Assembly: GCA_964354265.1 (NCBI GenBank)
Contig: CAYGYY010000050.1
Coordinates: 1-15,238, forward strand
Direction of reading: 5' to 3'
Origin: Fen731 sp964354265
GTDB lineage: Bacteria; Actinomycetota; Humimicrobiia; Humimicrobiales; Humimicrobiaceae
DNA length: 15,238 nucleotides
Every line of letters starts with the position of its first letter. The first letter of the stretch is position 1. The notes under the pieces are model-generated. The model saw only the letters and a list, made by a program, of their open reading frames with translations, searched no databases and had not been told where the DNA came from. Both the position numbers and the translations under genes were made by a program. Of the stretch, positions 5,930 through 12,952 are shown one piece after another.

Positions 5930-7029
5930 ATCTTCAGCAGTATTCCTTCTGCTGTATTCCACCAAAATATCACAGTATCGTTTTCAGAAATTTTGTTGTA
6001 AATATCATCATTTTTGATTTCTGCTGCAATGCTGCCCACCTGGTCTGAAAATATTTTTATCCTTATGTCAGGACCTTCAAATACTTTTGAGACTATCCTG
6101 CCTGAGAACTGGTTGATGCTTGCACCGGGATCAAAAGCCCTGCAGCCTTTGCCTTTACTGATTTTTATTTTTTCAGGCCTGATAAAAAAAACACTGTTAT
6201 CCCCAATAACGCTCGTGTCCTTTAACTTTTTTTTAAGAACTATCTGCACACCCCCGCTTGTATTTACCAGGTAATTTTTTTCATGCTCCATGACGCTTTT
6301 AAGTCCTATAAAATTCCCTGCGCCTATAAAATCTGCAACAAACATATTAATTGGCCTGTTATATATCTCATCAGGATTTCCAACCTGGATAATTATTCCT
6401 TCATTCATAACAGCTATAGTGTCAGACATAGTCAGCGCCTCACTCTGGTCATGGGTAACGTAAAGGAAAGTAGTCCTGGTCCTTTTCTGGATTTCCTTAA
6501 GCTCAGTCCTCATCGAGACCCTTAACTTTTTATCCAGCGATGCCAGGGGTTCATCAAGCAGCAGGATTTCCGGTTCTATGATAAGAGATCTTGCAAGGGC
6601 GACTCTTTGCTGCTGGCCGCCGGAAAGTTCATTAATCCTTCTTTTTTCATATCCAACAAGATTTACCGCAGAAAGCATATTTTTAAGTTTATCTTTTATA
6701 ATATCTCCAGGAATATGCCTCTTTTTTAAGCCATATATTATATTTTCCTCGACATTCAGGTGTGGGAAAAGAGCAAGATTCTGAAAAACCATGCTGGTGT
6801 TTCTTCTGTTAGGAGGGACCCTGTCCATATTAATGCTGTTAATGAATACAGAACCGCTGTCCTGTTGAATAAAACCGCCGATTATCCTCAGTATTGTTGT
6901 TTTTCCACATCCTGATGGGCCAAGAAGTGAAAAGAATTCCCCCTCCTTTATGCTGAGAGTAACATCTGCAACTGCAGTGACGCTGCCGTATTTTTTTATT
7001 ATGTTTTTTATATCAACAATGTATTTCAT
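5926..7029 (-). CDS. potA: Spermidine/putrescine-type ABC transporter, ATPase PotA
   Basis: Cytoplasmic ATP-hydrolysing subunit of a polyamine-type importer; 367 aa, normal length. ABC domain: Walker A GPSGCGKT (37-44), Q-loop Gln83, signature LSGGQQQ (135-141), Walker B LLLDE (156-160), H-loop His193. A C-terminal TOBE-like regulatory domain contains FFIRPEKIKI (281-290). The gene is separated from potB-potC-potD by the opposite-strand gdh, which is unusual for this operon. The ATG at 7029 is directly preceded by an in-frame TAA, so no longer start is possible. There is no Shine-Dalgarno, but TATAAT (minus strand, 7044-7039) lies 9 nt upstream, suggesting an almost leaderless message. Its 3' end overlaps the tail of the transketolase N-half (TTAA shared by both stops), and no terminator lies between them. 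The family call is firm; the exact substrate (polyamine versus related solute) is inferred. Confidence 0.93.
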   Translation of the reverse strand: MKYIVDIKNIIKKYGSVTAVADVTLSIKEGEFFSLLGPSGCGKTTILRIIGGFIQQDSGSVFINSINMDRVPPNRRNTSMVFQNLALFPHLNVEENIIYGLKKRHIPGDIIKDKLKNMLSAVNLVGYEKRRINELSGGQQQRVALARSLIIEPEILLLDEPLASLDKKLRVSMRTELKEIQKRTRTTFLYVTHDQSEALTMSDTIAVMNEGIIIQVGNPDEIYNRPINMFVADFIGAGNFIGLKSVMEHEKNYLVNTSGGVQIVLKKKLKDTSVIGDNSVFFIRPEKIKISKGKGCRAFDPGASINQFSGRIVSKVFEGPDIRIKIFSDQVGSIAAEIKNDDIYNKISENDTVIFWWNTAEGILLKI

Positions 7030-7038
7030 TTATATGGT

Positions 7039-7044
7039 ATTATA
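7039..7044 (-). promoter_or_regulatory. Candidate -10 box of potA
   Basis: TATAAT on the minus strand ends 9 nt before the potA ATG; the predicted start leaves about 3 nt of leader. No good -35 is seen at 16-18 nt (the region is A/T-rich). Confidence 0.4.
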
Positions 7045-7062
7045 ACTTTTTTTAATTAAAAC

Positions 7063-7090
7063 TTGATTTTTTTTATTTCCAATATAAAAT
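7063..7090 (+). promoter_or_regulatory. Candidate promoter of the gdh leader
   Basis: TTGATT (7063-7068) and TAAAAT (7085-7090) with a 16-nt spacer, both close to consensus. A transcript from about 7097 would run through the hairpins at 7159-7222 towards gdhA. It lies on the opposite strand from the potA promoter and close to it. Confidence 0.45.
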
Positions 7091-7158
7091 AATGATACAT
7101 TTTTTAAACAGTATATTTTACCGGTTTTTTTTAAAAAATTAAAAATAAAATAAATACC

Positions 7159-7195
7159 GCACAAGGATGTGCAGTAAAAAAAGGCAAAGTTGCCT
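7159..7195 (+). ncRNA. Hairpins preceding the gdh leader terminator
   Basis: GCACA (7159-7163) pairs with TGTGC (7168-7172) around AGGA. AGGCAA (7182-7187) pairs with TTGCCT (7190-7195). The last three bases of the second hairpin (7193-7195) are also the first three of the terminator stem at 7193-7222, so the two cannot form completely together. This suggests an attenuation device or a small RNA. I cannot match it to a known riboswitch class. Confidence 0.35.
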
Positions 7196-7229
7196 CTATA
7201 TGGCGTTGTAACCATGTGGAGGTTTTTTT
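7193..7229 (+). terminator. Strong intrinsic terminator 130 nt upstream of gdhA
   Basis: CCTCTATATGG (7193-7203) pairs fully with CCATGTGGAGG (7212-7222), 11 bp including two G-U pairs, with an 8-nt loop, followed directly by seven T. No open reading frame ends just upstream on this strand, so it ends a short transcript or attenuates the gdhA message. The 328-nt gap between potA and gdhA is otherwise A/T-rich, with no further gene seen. Confidence 0.8.
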
Positions 7230-7357
7230 ATTTTCAGCAGGTTTTTATTTATTTTATGTGAAGTAGCATTGCTTTTATTGAATACTAAATTCAGTTAAAA
7301 GCTGGTAAAAGTAATTTTTATATAACTAAAAAAAATAAAAGAGAAATAGGAGAGCAA

Positions 7358-8692
7358 ATGACTTATTGTCAAAAAGTACTGGAAAATACCATAAAAAGAA
7401 ATCCACATGAACCTGAGTTTATTCAGGCTATTACAGAAGTCCTGAATTCACTGGAACCAGTTGCATTAGAAAATCCTCAATATGAGGAGCTTGGCCTTCT
7501 TGAAAGATTCACTGAGCCTGAAAGACAGATAATATTCAGAGTGCCATGGGCTGACGATAAAGGACAGGTCTATGTAAACAGGGGATATAGGGTGCAGTTT
7601 AACAGTGCCATAGGCCCATATAAAGGAGGGCTCAGGTTCCACCCGTCAGTTTATATTGGGGTAATGAAGTTTCTTGCATTTGAACAGATCCTGAAAAACT
7701 CCCTTACCGGTCTTCCAATCGGCGGAGGCAAGGGTGGAAGCGACTTCGATCCCAAGGGTAAATCTGATACGGAGGTGATGAGGTTCTGCCAGAGCTTCAT
7801 GACAGAACTTTACAGGCATGTAGGCGGAGACCTTGATGTGCCTGCAGGAGATATAGGCGTGGGCGCAAGGGAAATAGGGTTTTTATATGGACAGTATAAA
7901 AGAATAAAGAATGTTTCGGAAGGTGTCCTTACAGGTAAAGGCATTACTTTTGGCGGGAGCCTGGTACGGACCGAAGCAACAGGCTATGGTCTTGTTTACT
8001 TTCTTGAGGAAATGCTTGCATCAAAAGGTATTGAATTTAAAGGAAAAAGGGTTGTGATTTCCGGCTCAGGAAATGTAGCTATTTATGCAGCCCATAAGAT
8101 ACGGCAGCTTGGGGGTCTTGTAGTAGCAATGAGTGATTCAAATGGATATATATATGACCCGGAAGGAGTAAGTATAGAAATGGTCCAGCATGGTAAAGAA
8201 ATCGAAAGAAAAAGGATAAAGGAATGTTACCTTCCATCAAAAGGGACAGAATACAAAGATGCCTGCAGGGATATCTGGGAAATAAAATGCGACATAGCGC
8301 TTCCATGTGCCACCGAAAATGAACTGGACAAAAAAGACGCTGAAATGTTAGTGGGTAATGGTTGCATAGCAGTTGCCGAAGGAGCAAATATGCCATGCAC
8401 CCCGGAAGCAGTTGAAGTTTTCCTGAGAAATAATGTACTTTATGGTCCCGCCAAAGCAGCTAATGCAGGCGGCGTGGCTACTTCAGCAATTGAGATGCAA
8501 CAGAATTCAATGAGGATGTTCTGGACCTTTGAAGAGGTCGACGCAAAACTGAAAGAAATAATGATAAATATTTACAGGAAATCAAACGAGGCGGCCAGCA
8601 GGTACGGTTATGAGGGTAACCTTGTTGTAGGCGCAAATATTGCAGGATTCTTAAAAGTCGCAGATGCTATGATTGCGCAGGGAGTAGTTTAG
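7358..8692 (+). CDS. gdhA: NADP-type glutamate dehydrogenase
   Basis: Cytosolic hexameric enzyme interconverting glutamate with 2-oxoglutarate, ammonium and NAD(P)H; 444 aa is typical of the hexameric NADP-type bacterial enzymes. Seen: GPYKGGLRFHPSV (86-98), the catalytic lysine in PIGGGKGGSDFDPKGKS (Lys125), PAGDIGVG with Asp165, the nucleotide-binding SGSGNVA (235-241) and SDSNGYIYDPEG at the second beta strand. ANAGGVATSAIEMQQNS (nt 8461-8511) and the C-terminal NLVVGANIAGFLKVADAM are typical too. NADP preference and an ammonium-assimilating role are inferred from the subfamily. The ATG is supported by AGGAG about 6 nt upstream. The gene lies alone on the plus strand between potA and potBCD, preceded by an attenuator-like leader and followed by a shared bidirectional terminator. 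Confidence 0.97.
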   Translation: MTYCQKVLENTIKRNPHEPEFIQAITEVLNSLEPVALENPQYEELGLLERFTEPERQIIFRVPWADDKGQVYVNRGYRVQFNSAIGPYKGGLRFHPSVYIGVMKFLAFEQILKNSLTGLPIGGGKGGSDFDPKGKSDTEVMRFCQSFMTELYRHVGGDLDVPAGDIGVGAREIGFLYGQYKRIKNVSEGVLTGKGITFGGSLVRTEATGYGLVYFLEEMLASKGIEFKGKRVVISGSGNVAIYAAHKIRQLGGLVVAMSDSNGYIYDPEGVSIEMVQHGKEIERKRIKECYLPSKGTEYKDACRDIWEIKCDIALPCATENELDKKDAEMLVGNGCIAVAEGANMPCTPEAVEVFLRNNVLYGPAKAANAGGVATSAIEMQQNSMRMFWTFEEVDAKLKEIMINIYRKSNEAASRYGYEGNLVVGANIAGFLKVADAMIAQGVV

Positions 8693-8713
8693 CAGCAGAA
8701 AATTTACGATGTA

Positions 8714-8744
8714 AGAATATATTTGTAATACAAACATATATTCT
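8714..8744. other. A/T-rich hairpin after gdhA
   Basis: AGAATATAT (8714-8722) pairs with ATATATTCT (8736-8744), 9 bp. There is no U-run, so it may protect the 3' end rather than terminate. Weak. Confidence 0.3.
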
Positions 8745-8807
8745 AAAAATTAAACTGTAAGATTAACAGAAGAATTGATGAAAAAGTAATGTAACCAATA
8801 CTTGAAT

Positions 8808-8857
8808 AAAAAACAGGCGGAAAATAAAAATAAGTGAATATGCCGCCTGTTTTTTTG
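8808..8857. terminator. Bidirectional terminator between gdhA and potD
   Basis: AAAACAGGCGG (8810-8820) pairs with CCGCCTGTTTT (8843-8853), with A-rich and T-rich flanks on the two sides. It serves the converging gdhA (plus) and potBCD (minus) units. Confidence 0.85.
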
Positions 8858-8908
8858 CCTGTTTGTTTTAAATTGTTTTCTCTAGCTATTGTTCTTATTT
8901 ATCACATT

Positions 8909-10006
8909 TCATTCTACAGTCGAAATCTCTTCCCAGAAATCTGTATATGCAGATATTACGTCTTCAGAAAAGTTAGGTTGCCATATAAGGTTTTTTAACT
9001 CTTCTTCCGAAAAACTGTAAAGAGCTTTGTCAACATCGCCTGCATAGTCCAGTGCGCCATCTACAGTTGTAGTATATCCGGATTCTGCTGTAAGCATTCC
9101 TGCTGTTTCAGGTTTTAGCATGAAGTCAATAAACATGTGGGCGCCCTCAGGGTTTTTGGCATCTGCAGGTATCATGAAAGTATCGGTCCACCCAAGTCCG
9201 CCTGATTCTGGCAGGACATATTTGAATTTGGAGTCAAATTGCATCATTTTTCTTCCTCCGCCATCCCAGATATGGCTGACCCAGACTTCCTCATTTTTTA
9301 ACAGGTCAAGAAGCTCTGAGCCTGTATCATAAAATTTCAGGACATTGTCCTTTAGCCCAAGTACCTTGGGTCTTGCCGCATCCAGAGTATTTTGGGTATC
9401 AGTCAGCAGATTTTCCCTTGGTATTCCCATGACATCAAGGCAGAGCATCAGAGATTCGGGAGCGTTCTTGGAAGATACCCTTCCCTTAAGCGCAGGGTCA
9501 AAGAGCACCTCCCATCCGATGCCATCAAGAGAACCTGAATATTTTCCTGTGTTTATTAATAGTCCGCTGGTGCCAAACACATAAGGTATTACATAAGTGT
9601 CACCGGCGCCCATATTTTTACCATCCCATTTTGCCCATGGCTGGTCTTTAAGTGATGCAGCGACTTTTGTATAATTAGGGATCTTTTTTAAGTCCAGTGG
9701 CTGGGCAAGCCCTTCTTCATAAAACCTGTTTACCTGGTTCTGTGTGGGCATTATTATATCAGCCGAACCTCCTCCTTTAAGAAGCGTTAGCATCATTGCA
9801 TTATCAGTTGCAAAGGTTATATTTAGTTTTATCCCGGTTTCCTCTTCAAACATTTTTGCAGCTGATTCAGGAAGATATCCCTCCCAGACATATACGTTCA
9901 GCTCCTTTGGTATCTCTTTTTTGCATCCGGATACTGATATCAAAGTAACAGCCAGGACTGCGATAACACATAATACTATGCAGATAATCCTTAATATTTT
10001 TTTCAT
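8909..10006 (-). CDS. potD: Polyamine-type ABC transporter substrate-binding lipoprotein PotD
   Basis: Membrane-anchored extracytoplasmic receptor that captures spermidine/putrescine or a similar amine and delivers it to PotBC; 365 aa. Residues 1-27 form a lipoprotein signal peptide (MKKILRIICIVLCVIAVLAV core) with lipobox VSGC, so Cys28 is the lipidated residue. Family landmarks follow: LNVYVWEGYLPES (36-48), ADIIMPT, YVIPYVFGTSGLLIN, VWVSHIWDGG and GWTDTFMIPADAKNPEGAHMF. The lipid anchor rather than a free periplasmic form is usual in Gram-positives but occurs elsewhere. A strong ribosome binding site (GGGAGGA, 5 nt before the ATG) is present. The gene lies 133 nt downstream of potC and ends at a shared terminator. 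The ligand cannot be fixed from sequence alone. Confidence 0.93.
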   Translation of the reverse strand: MKKILRIICIVLCVIAVLAVTLISVSGCKKEIPKELNVYVWEGYLPESAAKMFEEETGIKLNITFATDNAMMLTLLKGGGSADIIMPTQNQVNRFYEEGLAQPLDLKKIPNYTKVAASLKDQPWAKWDGKNMGAGDTYVIPYVFGTSGLLINTGKYSGSLDGIGWEVLFDPALKGRVSSKNAPESLMLCLDVMGIPRENLLTDTQNTLDAARPKVLGLKDNVLKFYDTGSELLDLLKNEEVWVSHIWDGGGRKMMQFDSKFKYVLPESGGLGWTDTFMIPADAKNPEGAHMFIDFMLKPETAGMLTAESGYTTTVDGALDYAGDVDKALYSFSEEELKNLIWQPNFSEDVISAYTDFWEEISTVE

Positions 10007-10094
10007 TTATTCCTCCCTGAAAATCATAAAAAATTTGCTACTATGGTTTTACGGATATAATTCTATAAGCTTTAATAAAAAAAGTTAATACATC

Positions 10095-10128
10095 AACAAT
10101 AATTATTCCGGGATTATCGATAGTTGTT
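10095..10128 (-). other. Imperfect hairpin between potC and potD
   Basis: AACAA (10095-10099) can pair with TTGTT (10124-10128) and ATAAT (10099-10103) with ATTAT (10113-10117), just after the potC stop in the 133-nt gap. It may be an mRNA processing or stabilising hairpin that adjusts PotD output. No U-run, weak. Confidence 0.25.
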
Positions 10129-10139
10129 CACACAATTAC

Positions 10140-10937
10140 TCAGACAACCCGGGACCGTATCCTGCCATAGATCTTCCTGCTATAGTTTATTGTAATGATG
10201 ATTATAATTGTAAATAAGGTTATAAGTACTGAAATGACATTTACTTTTGGCGAAATGCCAAATCTTAACTGTGAAAAGATATATATCGGCAGCGTTACAT
10301 CTGTTCCGATTAGAAAGTAGGTGACAATAAATTCATTCCAGCTTATCATGAAGGAAAAAAGCCACCCTGCCAGTATTGCAGGAAAAATTACCGGCAGTAC
10401 CACATCCTTCAGGCTTCCAAACCAGGTGGCTCCCAGGTCAACTGCTGCTTCCTGTGTCTCCAGGGTGATTCCCTCTATCCTTCCCATCATTATAAGAAAA
10501 ACATAACTTATGCATATTGAAACATGCGAAAGTATAACAACAGGGATTCCAAGCGGTATGCTTATTGTCCTGAAGAAGACAAGGGCAGCTATCCCTATTG
10601 TAAGGCTAGGCATAAGTACTGGAAGCATAAGTACGGTGATAAATAAAGTCTTATATCTTGCAATGCCTTTGATGAGACCAATCGTGAGGCCCGTACCAAG
10701 CAAAGTTGCAATTGTCGCTGATATAAAAGCGATTATCATGCTGTTCTTTATTGAGCGCAATGCCATGCCGTCATTAAAAAACTCACTGAACCAGTTAAGC
10801 GTTAAACCTCTGAGGGGTAGATTATAGCCTTCACCCCTGTTAAACGCAAAAATAAATATCAGGATCAGCGGGGCAAAAATATAAAGGAAGAATAAAACTG
10901 TATATATTGTTAAAAATACAGGCTTTCCTTGTTTCAT
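10140..10937 (-). CDS. potC: Polyamine-type ABC transporter permease PotC
   Basis: Inner-membrane permease subunit pairing with PotB; 265 aa with six hydrophobic segments (about 8-31, 67-89, 98-122, 131-152, 181-205 and 233-252). The cytoplasmic EAA loop that contacts PotA is EAAVDLGATWFGSLKDVVLP (163-182). SWNEFIVTYFLIG and LPIYIFSQLRFGISP are typical of PotC. The start codon overlaps the potB stop (TAATG), indicating translational coupling, and a GGGAG ribosome binding site lies within the end of potB. The potD gap of 133 nt follows. The assignment to the PotC/YdcV-like permease group is firm. Confidence 0.93.
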   Translation of the reverse strand: MKQGKPVFLTIYTVLFFLYIFAPLILIFIFAFNRGEGYNLPLRGLTLNWFSEFFNDGMALRSIKNSMIIAFISATIATLLGTGLTIGLIKGIARYKTLFITVLMLPVLMPSLTIGIAALVFFRTISIPLGIPVVILSHVSICISYVFLIMMGRIEGITLETQEAAVDLGATWFGSLKDVVLPVIFPAILAGWLFSFMISWNEFIVTYFLIGTDVTLPIYIFSQLRFGISPKVNVISVLITLFTIIIIITINYSRKIYGRIRSRVV

Positions 10938-11797
10938 TAGTACTCCCTGCTTTTATATAATGTCTCAAGGCCAAAAATCCTGGAATAAAAAAGTATAAGC
11001 ACGATGGATAGGACTGCGAGCGTGAGGGTAAAAGCTGAACCGAAATTCCAGTTTCCTGCATGGAAGAACTGGTTTTCCACCATGTTCCCTATCATAACGG
11101 AATCAGTTCCGCCAAGTATTGCAGGTATGGCAAAAGAGCCTAATGCAGGAATGAAAACAAGCAGGGTTCCCGCAAATATACCTGTAAGACTCAGCTTGAA
11201 TGTCACATCAAAGAATGCCCTGGCTCTTGAAGCGCCCAGGTCACGTGATGCCTCTATAAGTGAATTGTCGATTTTTTGTATTGTTGCATACAGCGGCAGT
11301 ACCATCATGGGCGTATAAGTATATACCAGCCCCAGTATGACTGCGGTCTGGGTGTAAAGGATTTTAAATGGTTCATCCATTATGCCGGTCAGTTGCAAAA
11401 CCTGGTTTATAATCCCGTTTTCAGAAAGAAGGAGCTTCCACGCAAATATCCTTATCAGGTAATTTATCCAGAAAGGCACCATAAGAAGCACGACGAGTAC
11501 CCTGTCAAAACGGGTCTTTTTTGCCAGAAAATATGCAACAGGGTATGAAAACAATATTGAAAAAAATGTCGTTATTGCAGCTATCTTCAGGGATCTGCCA
11601 AGTATTATAAGATAATGCTTCTTCTGAAAGATGGTAAGGAAATTGCCAAGAGTAAAGCTCGTCCTGTTTCCCTGGAAGACATAATCCGTTGTGAAGGAAT
11701 AGATAACTATGATTGCAAGCGGAAGTATAAAAAATACTGCAAACCAGATAAGAGCAGGGTATATTAATTTTTTATTATTTTTTAAGATAGTGCTCAT
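10937..11797 (-). CDS. potB: Polyamine-type ABC transporter permease PotB
   Basis: Inner-membrane permease partner of PotC; 286 aa with six hydrophobic segments (about 12-35, 71-92, 99-124, 150-172, 204-228 and 257-273). The EAA loop is EASRDLGASRARAFFDVTF (182-200), and FIPALGSFAIPAILGGTDS is characteristic of PotB. It is the first gene of the minus-strand potB-potC-potD unit. There is no Shine-Dalgarno before the ATG at 11797; TATAAT (minus strand, 11813-11808) ends 10 nt upstream, so the message may be nearly leaderless, whereas potC and potD downstream have strong ribosome binding sites. It diverges from the transketolase C-half across a 159-nt gap. Confidence 0.93.
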   Translation of the reverse strand: MSTILKNNKKLIYPALIWFAVFFILPLAIIVIYSFTTDYVFQGNRTSFTLGNFLTIFQKKHYLIILGRSLKIAAITTFFSILFSYPVAYFLAKKTRFDRVLVVLLMVPFWINYLIRIFAWKLLLSENGIINQVLQLTGIMDEPFKILYTQTAVILGLVYTYTPMMVLPLYATIQKIDNSLIEASRDLGASRARAFFDVTFKLSLTGIFAGTLLVFIPALGSFAIPAILGGTDSVMIGNMVENQFFHAGNWNFGSAFTLTLAVLSIVLILFYSRIFGLETLYKSREY

Positions 11798-11807
11798 TTA
11801 TTCATAA

Positions 11808-11813
11808 ATTATA
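11808..11813 (-). promoter_or_regulatory. Candidate -10 box of the potBCD unit
   Basis: TATAAT on the minus strand ends 10 nt before the potB ATG, directly preceded by TATG (near an extended -10). The -35 is not recognisable. Predicted leader of about 4 nt. Confidence 0.4.
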
Positions 11814-11887
11814 CATAGAATAAGCCTCTAAAACTATAAATTTATGATAATATTTTGTAGAATATCTCCTAAGTTCCTAAATTTTAG

Positions 11888-11915
11888 TTGATTTGATATT
11901 TTGAATATTTATATA
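11888..11915 (+). promoter_or_regulatory. Candidate promoter of the transketolase C-half unit
   Basis: TTGATT (11888-11893) and TATATA (11910-11915), 16-nt spacer, 41 nt before the ATG at 11957. A plausible but weak match in A/T-rich DNA. It would drive tkt C-half, the peptidase and possibly apt. Confidence 0.35.
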
Positions 11916-11956
11916 TCCCGGCAGGTAACATTTTACCAGGAAGGAAAGCTTAAAAT

Positions 11957-12925
11957 ATGATTCCAGATGATGCAAAAAGAATTTTATATCAGGGTGATAA
12001 AAAAGCCGCCACAAGAAATGCATACGGTGAAAAGCTTGTTGAACTGGGGGAGACAAACAGTGATATTGTTGTAATGGATTGCGATCTGTCAAAGTCTACC
12101 ATGACGGCAATGTTTGCAAAAAAATTCCCTGAAAGGTTTTTTAATTTCGGGATTGCAGAAGCAAATATGATGAGCGCTGCAGCAGGGATGGCTACAATGG
12201 GGAAGATACCTTTTGTGTCGACTTTTGGTGTTTTTGCCTCAAAAAGAGCATGCGACCAGGTAAGCATATCTGTAGCTTATCCGGGATTGAATGTAAAAAT
12301 ATGCGCAACACACTGCGGTATTTCAGTTGGTGAGGATGGGGCTACCCACCAGGCAATAGAAGATGTAGCAATAATGCGGGCAATACCCGGTATTGTGGTC
12401 ATATCGCCATCAGACGGAACTGAGACAAAAAAAGTCATAGATGCTGTAGTGGAATATAAAGGGCCATGTTACGTGAGGCTTACAAGAGGTGTGAGCCCTT
12501 TGCTTTTTAATGATGGTTATGAGTTTAAAATCGGCAGTGGCACAAGGATTTATGAAGGTTTGAATGCGACTGTTGTTACTGCCGGGTATACGACGCATAT
12601 TTGTTTTTCTGTTGCTGCAAAACTTGAGTCCGAAGGCATAAGCGTTGACCTTATTAATATGTCATCAATAAAGCCTATTGACAGAAAGCTTATATGCGAA
12701 AGCGCCGAAAAAACAGGACTGGTATTTACTGTTGAAGACCATAGTATAATCGGCGGCCTGGGTAGCGCAGTCTGTGAGGTTCTGTCGGAAGAATTGCCTA
12801 CAAAAGTAGTCAGGATAGGAGTCCAGGATAAATTCGGCGCATCCGGAAGCCCCGCGGAACTTTATGCAGCGTATGGTCTCGATGAACAATCCATAATGAA
12901 AGTCATCAGGGAAAATATAAAATAA
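11957..12925 (+). CDS. Transketolase, C-terminal (Pyr-domain and C-domain) subunit
   Basis: The other half of the split transketolase, contributing the aminopyrimidine-binding site of TPP; 322 aa, usual length. The catalytic glutamate is Glu68 in NFGIAEANM. GISVGEDGATHQAIED (121-136, with His131) and PSDGTETKK are typical. The C-terminal third holds the transketolase C-domain (INMSSIKPID, then VFTVEDHSIIGGLGSAV). It needs the N-half gene at 5093-5929, which is not adjacent: the polyamine transporter genes and gdhA lie between. AGGAAGGA lies about 11 nt before the ATG. The peptidase gene follows after 27 nt, so the two are probably co-transcribed. It could belong to a transketolase-like TPP enzyme rather than the housekeeping transketolase, but the presence of a matching N-half favours the latter. 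Confidence 0.95.
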   Translation: MIPDDAKRILYQGDKKAATRNAYGEKLVELGETNSDIVVMDCDLSKSTMTAMFAKKFPERFFNFGIAEANMMSAAAGMATMGKIPFVSTFGVFASKRACDQVSISVAYPGLNVKICATHCGISVGEDGATHQAIEDVAIMRAIPGIVVISPSDGTETKKVIDAVVEYKGPCYVRLTRGVSPLLFNDGYEFKIGSGTRIYEGLNATVVTAGYTTHICFSVAAKLESEGISVDLINMSSIKPIDRKLICESAEKTGLVFTVEDHSIIGGLGSAVCEVLSEELPTKVVRIGVQDKFGASGSPAELYAAYGLDEQSIMKVIRENIK

Positions 12926-12952
12926 GATTAAATCGCAGGGGAGACAATTATA

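Noticed and set aside
7030..7215. Small minus-strand frame upstream of potA
   Set aside because: Overlaps the gdh leader hairpins and terminator, has no ribosome binding site and ends directly at the potA start; composition unconvincing.
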